Of a DNA stretch of 45,825 nt, positions 1 through 7,458 are shown piece after piece. Each line of letters opens with the position of its first letter. The first letter of the stretch is position 1. Origin of the DNA: CAZDCZ01 sp964504155 (GTDB lineage: Bacteria; Bacteroidota; Bacteroidia; Bacteroidales; UBA12077); contig CAZDCZ010000009.1 of the NCBI GenBank assembly GCA_964504155.1, forward strand, positions 1 through 45,825. The letters run 5' to 3'. The translations under genes were made by a program, and so were the position numbers. Under the pieces are notes generated by a model. The model was not told the origin of the DNA, did no database searches, and saw nothing but the letters and a program-made list of their open reading frames with translations.

Positions 1-38
1 TAAATAATTCATTTAATCAACTGATATTTAATGTTTTA

Positions 39-54
39 TGTTCCATGTAGAACA
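39..54. promoter_or_regulatory. Dyad site resembling a degenerate parS
   Basis: The sequence TGTTCCATGTAGAACA has perfect 5-bp arms (TGTTC/GAACA) around 6 bp. It matches 14 of 16 positions of the ParB centromere variant TGTTCCACGTGGAACA. The two changes fall in the CACGTG core, so it may be a weak parS or simply an operator of an unknown regulator. No parA/parB gene is in the window. Confidence 0.3.
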
Positions 55-100
55 AATTGTTGCATTATATCTATTTGATACTAAATATGTTACAAAATTG

Positions 101-194
101 TTGACAGGTTTATATATTGTTGTATTTCAATGTGTTACAAAGTTGACTTATTAACATTTTAATAAAAAAAATTATTTTTTCAACTTGACTTATT
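101..194. repeat. TTGAC words phased at 42 bp
   Basis: TTGAC occurs at 101-105, 143-147 and 185-189, with exactly 42 bp between starts. The last two are part of an identical 10-mer, TTGACTTATT (143-152 and 185-194), and the first two are each preceded by TGTTACAAA. Spacing near four helical turns would place the words on one DNA face. It could be a binding array or an AT-rich coincidence. Confidence 0.35.
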
Positions 195-227
195 CATATT
201 TTATTTTTAATATATTTATAATATGAA

Positions 228-252
228 GACTTTTTGGAGTGGACTCAACATT
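228..252 (+). repeat. 25-bp repeat, left copy (inverted partner at 45601-45625)
   Basis: The reverse complement of this stretch matches 45601-45625 at 23 of 25 positions; the conserved core reads TGAGTCCACTCYAAAAAGTC. Similarity stops at both sides. The core begins with TGA and has a C-rich then A-rich layout reminiscent of some insertion-sequence ends, but no transposase is present. Identity of the element is unknown. Confidence 0.55.
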
Positions 253-382
253 ATGAGTTTTGTTTAGTGTGTATTTATCGTTTTGTTTTTATAAAATAAG
301 AATAATTAGAAAAAATATTTACTTTTATATACTAATTATTAAGCTGAAATTTAAAAATAATTATTACTAACAAGCTGCTTTT

Positions 383-2158
383 TTATTCTTCGGTTAATTC
401 TACAAGTAAGTTTCGGTAAGCCGAAAAAAGTTTCGATTTCGATACCATACCAATATATTTTGCATTGCTAACAACCGGAAGATTCCAAACTCCTGTTTCT
501 TGGAATTTTTTTATTACCTCGTTCATCGAATCGTTTATCGATATATATGCAGGAGGTAAGTTCATTAAATTAATTACAAAAGTATTATCGTACATATCTT
601 TATCAAACATAATTTCTCGAATATCGTTAAGGTTAATTATTCCTCTTAATATTCCATCATTATCTATTACCGGGAAAATATTTCTGTTCGATTTAGATAT
701 TATTTTTACTAAATTGCCTAAAGTTGCATTTACATTTATTGTTTTAAGGTCTTTTTCAATAATCGATTTTAGATTCATAAAATTAAGAACCGTTTTATCT
801 TTATTGTGGGTGATAAGTTTGCCCCGTTTTGCCAGTTGAATTGTGAATATTGAGTTTGGTTCGAAATATCTTACAGTTATAAACGATATTGTGCTAGTAA
901 TCATTATGGGGACAATTAATTCATATCCTCGAGTTGTTTCGGCAATTAAGAATATTCCTGTTAATGGGGCATGTAAAACACCACTAATTAATCCCGACAT
1001 GCCTACTAAAGTAAAATTACTTTCCGATACAAATAAATCTATTCCTAAAATGTTTAAAGTATGAGAAAATAGCATACCTGTAATTGCTCCTGTAAATAAA
1101 GTAGGGGCAATGATTCCTCCAATTCCTCCGCTACTTATTGTAAGTGATGTAGCAATAACTTTTGAGAATAATAAAATTAAAAAGAATAAAAAGAATAATA
1201 ATGTATTCTGAGCTATGTTTATGCCGTAATTAGTGCCGATTATATCAGAAAAATTACCGGCAAAAATCATCTTAATAATATTATATCCTTCTCCATATAA
1301 TTGAGGAAATAGAAATAACATTATTCCTAATATTCCTCCACCAATAATTAACTTTTTAAATTCGGAATATTTTGATAGTAGGTTATCTGTTTTTAAAAAT
1401 GCGCGAGTAAAGTAAACCGATATTAACCCAGATATTAATCCTAATAAAACATAAAATATTGTGTGAGAAACTACATATGGGTCGCGTAGAGTAAATTCAA
1501 ATAATATGTCATCGTGAAAAAACACATTAACTATTGCTCCACTTATAGATGCAAGAAGAAGAGGAATTAAAGAAAATCGAGTTAAATCTATTAATAAAAC
1601 CTCAATAGCAAAAACTATTGCAGCTACCGGAGTATGAAAAATTGCGGAAATAGCACCAGCAGTACCACAGGCTAATAGTAAGGTTACTTCCTTATAATTA
1701 AGTTTGAATAATCGTGCAATATTAGACCCAATTGCCGAACCTGAAGATATAATAGGGGATTCTAGTCCTATTGAACCTCCAAAACCGGCAGTTAATATTC
1801 CTCCAATAATCGAAGAAAAAATTTTATGGGTTTTCATTAAGCTGTTTTTACGCGAAATAGAATTTAAAATAGATGCTATGCTATGTTTAACTTTATCGTG
1901 AATTATAAATTTTTTAAATAAAAGTGTTAAGGTTATACCTATAATTGGATAGATAAAAATCATAAAATTATATTCCGTGAAGCCTTTTTCTTTAAGTAAT
2001 AAATTTTGTATATAAAATACGGAAGTTTTTAATATCAGTGCGGCAATACCACTCGATAAACCAACTATCATACTTAGTAGTAAAAAAAAATATCTTTTTT
2101 TTAGATGTTTTTCTTGCCATTGAATAATTTGTAATACTATATCTTTATATTTAAGCAT
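383..2158 (-). CDS. ClC-family chloride channel/transporter with CBS pair (paralogue 1, divergent filter)
   Basis: This is a polytopic inner-membrane ClC anion channel or antiporter of 591 residues with a C-terminal pair of CBS domains (about 460-585) that in this family senses nucleotides. I chose the ATG at 2158 rather than the upstream TTG at 2200 because it gives the same length and N-terminal alignment (conserved Trp14) as the two paralogues. Filter motifs are altered: KHSIA (91-95) where the family has GSGIP or GHGIP, GLESP (131-135, gating Glu133 kept) instead of GxEGP, GGIIAP (347-352) instead of GGIFAP, and Phe438 where the ion-coordinating Tyr normally sits. It is the last gene of a three-gene minus-strand ClC array. 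The reading frame is intact, so it is probably functional but with changed selectivity or a subunit role. The family is certain; ion and mechanism are not. Confidence 0.9.
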   Translation of the reverse strand: MLKYKDIVLQIIQWQEKHLKKRYFFLLLSMIVGLSSGIAALILKTSVFYIQNLLLKEKGFTEYNFMIFIYPIIGITLTLLFKKFIIHDKVKHSIASILNSISRKNSLMKTHKIFSSIIGGILTAGFGGSIGLESPIISSGSAIGSNIARLFKLNYKEVTLLLACGTAGAISAIFHTPVAAIVFAIEVLLIDLTRFSLIPLLLASISGAIVNVFFHDDILFEFTLRDPYVVSHTIFYVLLGLISGLISVYFTRAFLKTDNLLSKYSEFKKLIIGGGILGIMLFLFPQLYGEGYNIIKMIFAGNFSDIIGTNYGINIAQNTLLFFLFFLILLFSKVIATSLTISSGGIGGIIAPTLFTGAITGMLFSHTLNILGIDLFVSESNFTLVGMSGLISGVLHAPLTGIFLIAETTRGYELIVPIMITSTISFITVRYFEPNSIFTIQLAKRGKLITHNKDKTVLNFMNLKSIIEKDLKTINVNATLGNLVKIISKSNRNIFPVIDNDGILRGIINLNDIREIMFDKDMYDNTFVINLMNLPPAYISINDSMNEVIKKFQETGVWNLPVVSNAKYIGMVSKSKLFSAYRNLLVELTEE

Positions 2159-2279
2159 TATTGGAAATAATAAATAAATATATAAACTATAAATATACAA
2201 AAAAAAGAATATTAATGTAAATTAGGTGTAATTATTATAAAAGTATTATCGTAATAGTTGTAATGAAAAATTGAAATAA

Positions 2280-4052
2280 TTAATCTTCAGAGAATTCTTT
2301 TAGTAATTTTCTATAAGCCGAAAAAACATTTGCTCTTGAAACAAAGCCAATATATTTCCCATTCTCTATAACAGGTAGGTTATAATGCTTAGAAATTTGA
2401 AATTTTTTTGCAACTTCTTCCATCGATTCTTTTGGACAAACTGCCGGTGTTGGCATATACATTAGTTCATCGACATGAATTTTTTCGTATAGTTCGGGTT
2501 TAAATATAATATGTCGCACGTCGTTAATAAATACTATGCCATATAAATTATTATGCTTGTCGACAACAGGTACTATGTTTCTGCACGATTTAGATATTAC
2601 TTTTACTAAATTTCCTAAATTTGCATCTTTATTTATTGTTATAAAATTAGTTTCTATTACTTTTTCAACTGTCATTAATGATAATACTGCTCTATCTTTA
2701 TCGTGAGTAAATAGTTCTCCACGTTTAGCTAAATGTTTTGTGTATATTGAGTGAGGCTCGAAATGAATAATAGTGATATATGATATTGTTGCTGTAATCA
2801 TAAGAGGAATAAATAAACCATATCCTCCTGTAATTTCTGCAATAAGAAATATTCCTGTAAGAGGAGCATGCATAACGCCGGCCATTAATCCTCCCATACC
2901 AACTAGAGCAAAACTTCCTTCCGGTATTCCGATATTTGTAGTTGTATTTATAATACGAGATACTAAAAATCCGGTAAGTCCTCCAACAAATAATGTTGGA
3001 GCAAAAATTCCTCCAACTCCTCCTGTACTTGTAGTAATAGACATTGCAATAACTTTTAGAAAAAGAATTAATGTTAGATAGCCTAATAACATCCAGATAC
3101 TATTTTCTATTCCAAAAAACAAATTGTTATTCATTAATTCATCTACATTTCCTTCAATAATTTTTTGTAATACTTCGTATCCTTCTCCATATAATGGTGG
3201 TAGTAAGTAAATTAAAGTGCCTAAAATAAGTCCTCCTATAATTATCTTTTTAATAGGATTAGAAATTATCTCAAATTTCGATTCTATAAACATTGTAGTT
3301 CTTGTAAAATATAGAGATATAAATCCTGCAACAACCCCTAAAATTATATAATATGGGATTTGGTTTAATTCAAAAGCTTGGATATTACAAGTTAACAAAA
3401 ATCCTTTTCCCATAAAAAAATATGCCACTGTGGCGGCCGAAACAGCTGAAATTAGCAAAGGAACAATTGAAGACATTGTTAAATCGAGCATTAATACCTC
3501 AATAGAAAAAACAAGCCCTGTAAGTGGAGCATTAAATATTCCGGAAATTGCGCCTGAAGCACCACAAGCTAATAATAGTGTTATAGATTTGTAATTGAGA
3601 CGAAAAAAACGACCAATATTTGAGCCAATAGAAGCACCTGTTAAAACAATGGGTGCTTCAGATCCTACCGAACCCCCAAAACCTATTGTTAAAGTGCTAG
3701 CTATTATTGATGAATAAGTGTTATGATGTTTAATTTTGCTATTTTTCTTCGATATAGCATATAATATTCGTGATACCCCATGTCCAATATTATCTTTAAC
3801 AAAAAATCTAACAAATAAAACCGTAATAATAATACCAATTATAGGGAAAATAAAGTATCGGAAACTATGCAGATTGTAAGTAAAATTATTTGTAAGAAAA
3901 TAATTTGTATAATGAATTAAATTTTTTAATAATATGGCAGCCAGTCCACTAAAAACTCCTGTTACGAAACTTAAAAAAAGAATAAATTGTCTTTCTTTTA
4001 TATGTTTTACTCTCCAGATTATAAATTTACTTAAGAGTTTTGAGATATTCAT
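2280..4052 (-). CDS. ClC-family chloride channel/transporter with CBS pair (paralogue 2)
   Basis: The second of three tandem ClC paralogues has 590 residues, about ten or more hydrophobic helices, and two CBS domains at the C-terminus (from about 455). Filter motifs are intermediate between its neighbours: GHGVS (90-94), GSEAP (130-134) with the gating glutamate Glu132 retained, GGIFAP (347-352) canonical, and Tyr437 at the ion-coordinating position. The residue aligned with the internal proton glutamate of E. coli ClC-ec1 (Glu203) is Val186, next to a conserved Glu185. It is separated from paralogue 1 by 121 bp and from paralogue 3 by 89 bp on the same strand, so the three may be co-transcribed. 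ClC proteins are dimers, so mixed dimers are conceivable, but that is inference. Confidence 0.93.
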   Translation of the reverse strand: MNISKLLSKFIIWRVKHIKERQFILFLSFVTGVFSGLAAILLKNLIHYTNYFLTNNFTYNLHSFRYFIFPIIGIIITVLFVRFFVKDNIGHGVSRILYAISKKNSKIKHHNTYSSIIASTLTIGFGGSVGSEAPIVLTGASIGSNIGRFFRLNYKSITLLLACGASGAISGIFNAPLTGLVFSIEVLMLDLTMSSIVPLLISAVSAATVAYFFMGKGFLLTCNIQAFELNQIPYYIILGVVAGFISLYFTRTTMFIESKFEIISNPIKKIIIGGLILGTLIYLLPPLYGEGYEVLQKIIEGNVDELMNNNLFFGIENSIWMLLGYLTLILFLKVIAMSITTSTGGVGGIFAPTLFVGGLTGFLVSRIINTTTNIGIPEGSFALVGMGGLMAGVMHAPLTGIFLIAEITGGYGLFIPLMITATISYITIIHFEPHSIYTKHLAKRGELFTHDKDRAVLSLMTVEKVIETNFITINKDANLGNLVKVISKSCRNIVPVVDKHNNLYGIVFINDVRHIIFKPELYEKIHVDELMYMPTPAVCPKESMEEVAKKFQISKHYNLPVIENGKYIGFVSRANVFSAYRKLLKEFSED

Positions 4053-4102
4053 GACGAGAATTAAAATTGCTTGTAAATATGTATGATAGAAAAAATTTAT
4101 TG

Positions 4103-4118
4103 CTTAATAATTATTAAG
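4103..4118. promoter_or_regulatory. Perfect 16-bp palindrome between two ClC genes
   Basis: CTTAATAATTATTAAG is fully self-complementary and lies 51 bp upstream of the start of ClC paralogue 2, in the 89-bp gap behind paralogue 3. Its right 11 bases recur at 333-343, downstream of the array. It may be an operator, or just an AT-rich palindrome. Confidence 0.3.
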
Positions 4119-4141
4119 AGAGTTGTCTTTTATATATGAAA

Positions 4142-5917
4142 TTAATCATCAGAAAAATCTTTTATCATTTTTCTATATTTTGAAAATACATTTGCTCTAG
4201 AGATAAAACCTAAATATTTTCCATTTTCTAAAACGGGTAAATTATAATGATTTGTATTTTGAAATTTTTTCGCAACGTCTTCCATCGATTCTTTTGGACT
4301 TACAATTGGAGAAGGCATATACATTAGTTCATTTACAAATGTATTGTCGTATAATTCTCGATTAAACATAATATGACGTATATCATTAATAAAAACAATG
4401 CCGTGTAAATTATTTTTACTATCGGTTACAGGAAAAATGTTTCTGCTTGATTTTGAAATTACCTTTACTAGTTCTCCTAAACTTGCATCTTTACTAATAG
4501 TTAAAAAATTTGTTTCTATAAGTTTGTCAACAGTCATAATCGATAGAACAACTTTATCTTTATCGTGAGTAAATAGTTCTCCTCTACGTGCCAGTTGATA
4601 TGTGTAAACCGAATGAGTTTCGAAAAGTCTGATTGTTGCATATGAAATAGACGCTACAATCATTAATGGTATAATTAGAGCATAACTTCCTGTTGTTTCT
4701 GCTATCAAGAAAATTGCAGTTAGTGGAGCATGTAAAACTCCTGCAATTAATCCGGCCATTCCGACAAGAGTATAATTGCTAAATGATAATGATTTTATGC
4801 CAAAATAATTAAATATTTTTGCAAATAAGAATCCTGTATTTGCTCCGATAAACAAGGTCGGAGCAAAAATCCCACCAACTCCTCCTGCACTAAAAGTTAA
4901 GGATGTTGCTACAACTTTTAGAAGTATTACAATTAAGAATAAGCCAAAGACGATAAAAATACTATCTTGAAAAGAATAAAAAATACTGTTATTGAATAAA
5001 TAGCTATAATCTCCGTGTAAAGCTAGGTTTATTGCATTATATCCTTCGCCATATAATGAAGGAAAAAGAAAAATTAGTAATCCCAAAATTGATGAAGCAA
5101 TAAACCATTTTGTAAAACGATTATTTATTCTATCGAAGATCTTTTGAAAATATTTGAAACTTCGTGCAAAATAAACAGAAATAAATCCTGCGATAATTCC
5201 GATTAGTATGTAAAAAGGAATTTCTGTGATTAAAAATTTATCAATTACTTGAACAGGGATAAGAACATCCATTCCTAAAAATAGATATGAAGTAATTGCG
5301 GCAGAAACAGAAGCAAATAAGAGAGGGAGTAATGATCGTAATGTTAAATCTAACATTAATACTTCTAGAACAAAAACTATAGCTGCAATGGGGGCTTTAA
5401 AGATTGCCGACATAGCCCCGGTTGCGGCACATGCAAGTAAAAGTGTTACTTGTCGGTAGTTTAAATGAAAATATTTGCCGAGATTCGAGCCCCAAGCTGC
5501 TCCGGTTGCAACCGATGGACCCTCTAATCCAACTGAACCACCAAATCCTACTGTTAATGCACTGGTAATAATAGACGAAAACATATTATGCCTTGCAATC
5601 TTACCATTGTTTTTCGAAATCGCATATAATGTTACCGGAATACCATGACCAACAGGACGTTTTAATATAAATTTTACAAATATTACTGTTATTAATATTC
5701 CAATAGCAGGTAAAGCAAAATATATATAATTTTGATATTCTTTAATTAAACCATGATGTAGAAGAGAATGGATAAAAAAAACTGATTTTTTAATTAATAC
5801 TGCCGATATTCCTGATAAAATACCAACTATTGTACTTAAAAAAAGCATGAATTTTTTGTCTTCTATATGACGAATTCGCCATATTAATAATTTTCTAAAA
5901 ATATTATTTACTTTCAT
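4142..5917 (-). CDS. ClC-family chloride channel/transporter with CBS pair (paralogue 3, most canonical)
   Basis: The first transcribed and best conserved of the three ClC genes (591 residues). It carries GHGIP (90-94), GLEGP (130-134) with gating Glu132, GGIFAP (348-353) and Tyr438, which together form the chloride-filter elements of the family. The position equivalent to the proton glutamate of ClC-ec1 is Val186, so coupling to protons by the E. coli route is doubtful; channel-type or differently coupled transport is possible. Two CBS domains occupy about residues 455-580. The ATG at 5917 aligns with paralogue 2. The gene faces away from the M16 peptidase genes across a 296-bp AT-rich spacer. 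Likely roles are chloride homeostasis, charge compensation or acid response, which the sequence alone cannot separate. Confidence 0.94.
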   Translation of the reverse strand: MKVNNIFRKLLIWRIRHIEDKKFMLFLSTIVGILSGISAVLIKKSVFFIHSLLHHGLIKEYQNYIYFALPAIGILITVIFVKFILKRPVGHGIPVTLYAISKNNGKIARHNMFSSIITSALTVGFGGSVGLEGPSVATGAAWGSNLGKYFHLNYRQVTLLLACAATGAMSAIFKAPIAAIVFVLEVLMLDLTLRSLLPLLFASVSAAITSYLFLGMDVLIPVQVIDKFLITEIPFYILIGIIAGFISVYFARSFKYFQKIFDRINNRFTKWFIASSILGLLIFLFPSLYGEGYNAINLALHGDYSYLFNNSIFYSFQDSIFIVFGLFLIVILLKVVATSLTFSAGGVGGIFAPTLFIGANTGFLFAKIFNYFGIKSLSFSNYTLVGMAGLIAGVLHAPLTAIFLIAETTGSYALIIPLMIVASISYATIRLFETHSVYTYQLARRGELFTHDKDKVVLSIMTVDKLIETNFLTISKDASLGELVKVISKSSRNIFPVTDSKNNLHGIVFINDIRHIMFNRELYDNTFVNELMYMPSPIVSPKESMEDVAKKFQNTNHYNLPVLENGKYLGFISRANVFSKYRKMIKDFSDD

Positions 5918-6213
5918 GCTTTTCTATTTTTATATTTTTATATTTTATATTTTTAATTCATCACCAAATTATAGAATATATATATTCTTAGAATTTTAGT
6001 CGTTTTTAGTAAAAATTAAATTGTCTAAATAGTAAATATCTACTAATAAAAAGATGAATTACTCGATTTTTTGTAGGTTTGTCGAATATTATTACTAATA
6101 AAATTAGAATTTAAATAATTACCCATTTATAATGCAAATGTAATATTTAGAATAATATATTTTTAAAAAGATTTAAAAAAAATAGAATGAGTATTAATAT
6201 GTAAAATTTTATA
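5918..6213. other. Divergent intergenic spacer (ClC array / M16 operon)
   Basis: This 296-bp AT-rich gap separates two divergent transcription units and must hold promoters for both. Candidate -7 elements of the phylum's TAnnTTTG form are TACATTTG on the minus strand (6135-6142) and TAGGTTTG on the plus strand (6074-6081). Neither has a TTTG box at the proper upstream distance, so I do not assign them firmly. The 11-mer TACTAATAAAA occurs twice (around 6041 and 6092). No RNA gene or small coding region was recognised. Confidence 0.4.
5927..5955. repeat. Low-complexity TATATTTTT-type tandem tract
   Basis: About three imperfect copies of a roughly 10-bp T-rich unit lie just upstream of ClC paralogue 3. 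This is probably slippage-prone AT-rich sequence, and I see no function for it. Confidence 0.4.
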
Positions 6214-7458
6214 ATGATAAAGATTAAAAAATGTATTCTTGAAAATGGCTTAATAGTATTATTTCATAAAGATATTTCTACAAATTTAGTGGCTTTTAAT
6301 TTGCTATATAAAGTAGGTTCAAAAAATGAAGATTCAGAAAAAACAGGATTTGCGCATTTGTTCGAACATCTTATGTTTGAAGGGTCAAAAAATATTGCAT
6401 CTTACGACGAACCATTGCAAATAGTTGGCGGAGAAAATAATGCTTTCACAAATAACGATATTACAAACTATTATATAACAATACCAAAAGAAAATTTAGA
6501 AACAGCTTTTTGGCTTGAATCCGATAGGATGCTGGAACTAAATTTCTCGGAAAAGAAACTAGAAGTGCAGAAAAATGTTGTAATTGAAGAATTTAATCAG
6601 AGATATCTTAATCAACCTTATGGTGATGTGTCTTTATTATTAAAACCGTTAGCATATAAAAGTCATCCATATAAATGGGCTACAATAGGGAAAGATACAG
6701 AGCATATAAGGAGAGCATCTTTAAGCGATGTTAAAAAGTTTTTTTATTCTCATTATGCTCCCAATAACGCTATATTATCGATTTGCGGAAATGTTTCCTT
6801 TGAGCTTGTTAAAGAATTAAGTGAAAAATGGTTTGGAGAAATACAAGCTAGAGTAATCGGCAATAAGACTATTGTAAAAGAACCTATGCAAATTAAACAT
6901 CGGGAGAAAACAGTTTATCGCGAGGTTCCTTATGATGCCATATATAAAGCATATCATATGAGTAAAAGAAATACCGATGAGTATTTTATTTGCGATGTGA
7001 TTTCTGATATTCTTTCTAATGGCAAATCTTCGCGATTATATCAGATACTTGTGAAAGAAAAACAGCTATTTAGCGAAATAAATGCATCTATTACCGGTGA
7101 TGTAGATGAAGGCTTATTTATTTTTTCTGGAAAAGTAATGCAAAATATCGATGTGATTGATGCAGAAAAAGAATTGCTGATTGAGATAGAAAGATGTAAA
7201 AATGAGACTGTTAGTGAATATGAATTGGAAAAAGTTAAAAATAAGTTTGAAAGTATTCGTCAATTTTCTGAAACTAGTATATTAAATAAAGCTATGGATA
7301 TTGCTTTTTCAGAATTACTTGGTAATGCCGAATTTATTAATACTGAGATTAGACGATACAGAAGTGTGTCGGCGCAAGAAATAATAAATGTTGCAAATAT
7401 TATCTTTAACAAGAATAATTGCTCAACTTTGTATTATCTCTCAAAAAAGAATAGTTAA
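6214..7458 (+). CDS. M16-family zinc metallopeptidase (catalytic subunit)
   Basis: This is an insulinase/pitrilysin-type peptidase of 414 residues. The inverted zinc motif HxxEH is visible as HLFEH at 48-52, in the context GFAHLFEHLMFEG, and the downstream acidic ligand region follows at about 125 (VVIEEF). There is no signal peptide, so a cytoplasmic location is expected. Its stop overlaps the start of the next gene by one base (TAATG), and that gene encodes a second M16 protein lacking the zinc motif. The family pattern is a heterodimer in which the partner supplies substrate-binding residues. It probably degrades peptides; substrates are unknown. Confidence 0.95.
   Translation: MIKIKKCILENGLIVLFHKDISTNLVAFNLLYKVGSKNEDSEKTGFAHLFEHLMFEGSKNIASYDEPLQIVGGENNAFTNNDITNYYITIPKENLETAFWLESDRMLELNFSEKKLEVQKNVVIEEFNQRYLNQPYGDVSLLLKPLAYKSHPYKWATIGKDTEHIRRASLSDVKKFFYSHYAPNNAILSICGNVSFELVKELSEKWFGEIQARVIGNKTIVKEPMQIKHREKTVYREVPYDAIYKAYHMSKRNTDEYFICDVISDILSNGKSSRLYQILVKEKQLFSEINASITGDVDEGLFIFSGKVMQNIDVIDAEKELLIEIERCKNETVSEYELEKVKNKFESIRQFSETSILNKAMDIAFSELLGNAEFINTEIRRYRSVSAQEIINVANIIFNKNNCSTLYYLSKKNS

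Larger units (their letters stand above)
1..382. other. Non-coding left edge, regulatory-looking
   Basis: No coding region of credible length is seen here on either strand; stops are frequent and the base composition is extremely AT-rich. It lies downstream of the three ClC genes, which end at 383 on the minus strand, so its signals probably belong to a gene left of the window. It contains an imperfect dyad resembling a ParB site (39-54), three TTGAC words exactly 42 bp apart (101, 143, 185), and one copy of a 25-bp repeat (228-252) found inverted near the right edge. No convincing hairpin terminator for the ClC genes is visible. Confidence 0.6.

Noticed and set aside
465..1064. Plus-strand open frames of 124 and 73 codons inside ClC paralogue 1
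   Set aside because: They are antisense to a clearly conserved membrane protein; no independent signals were seen.
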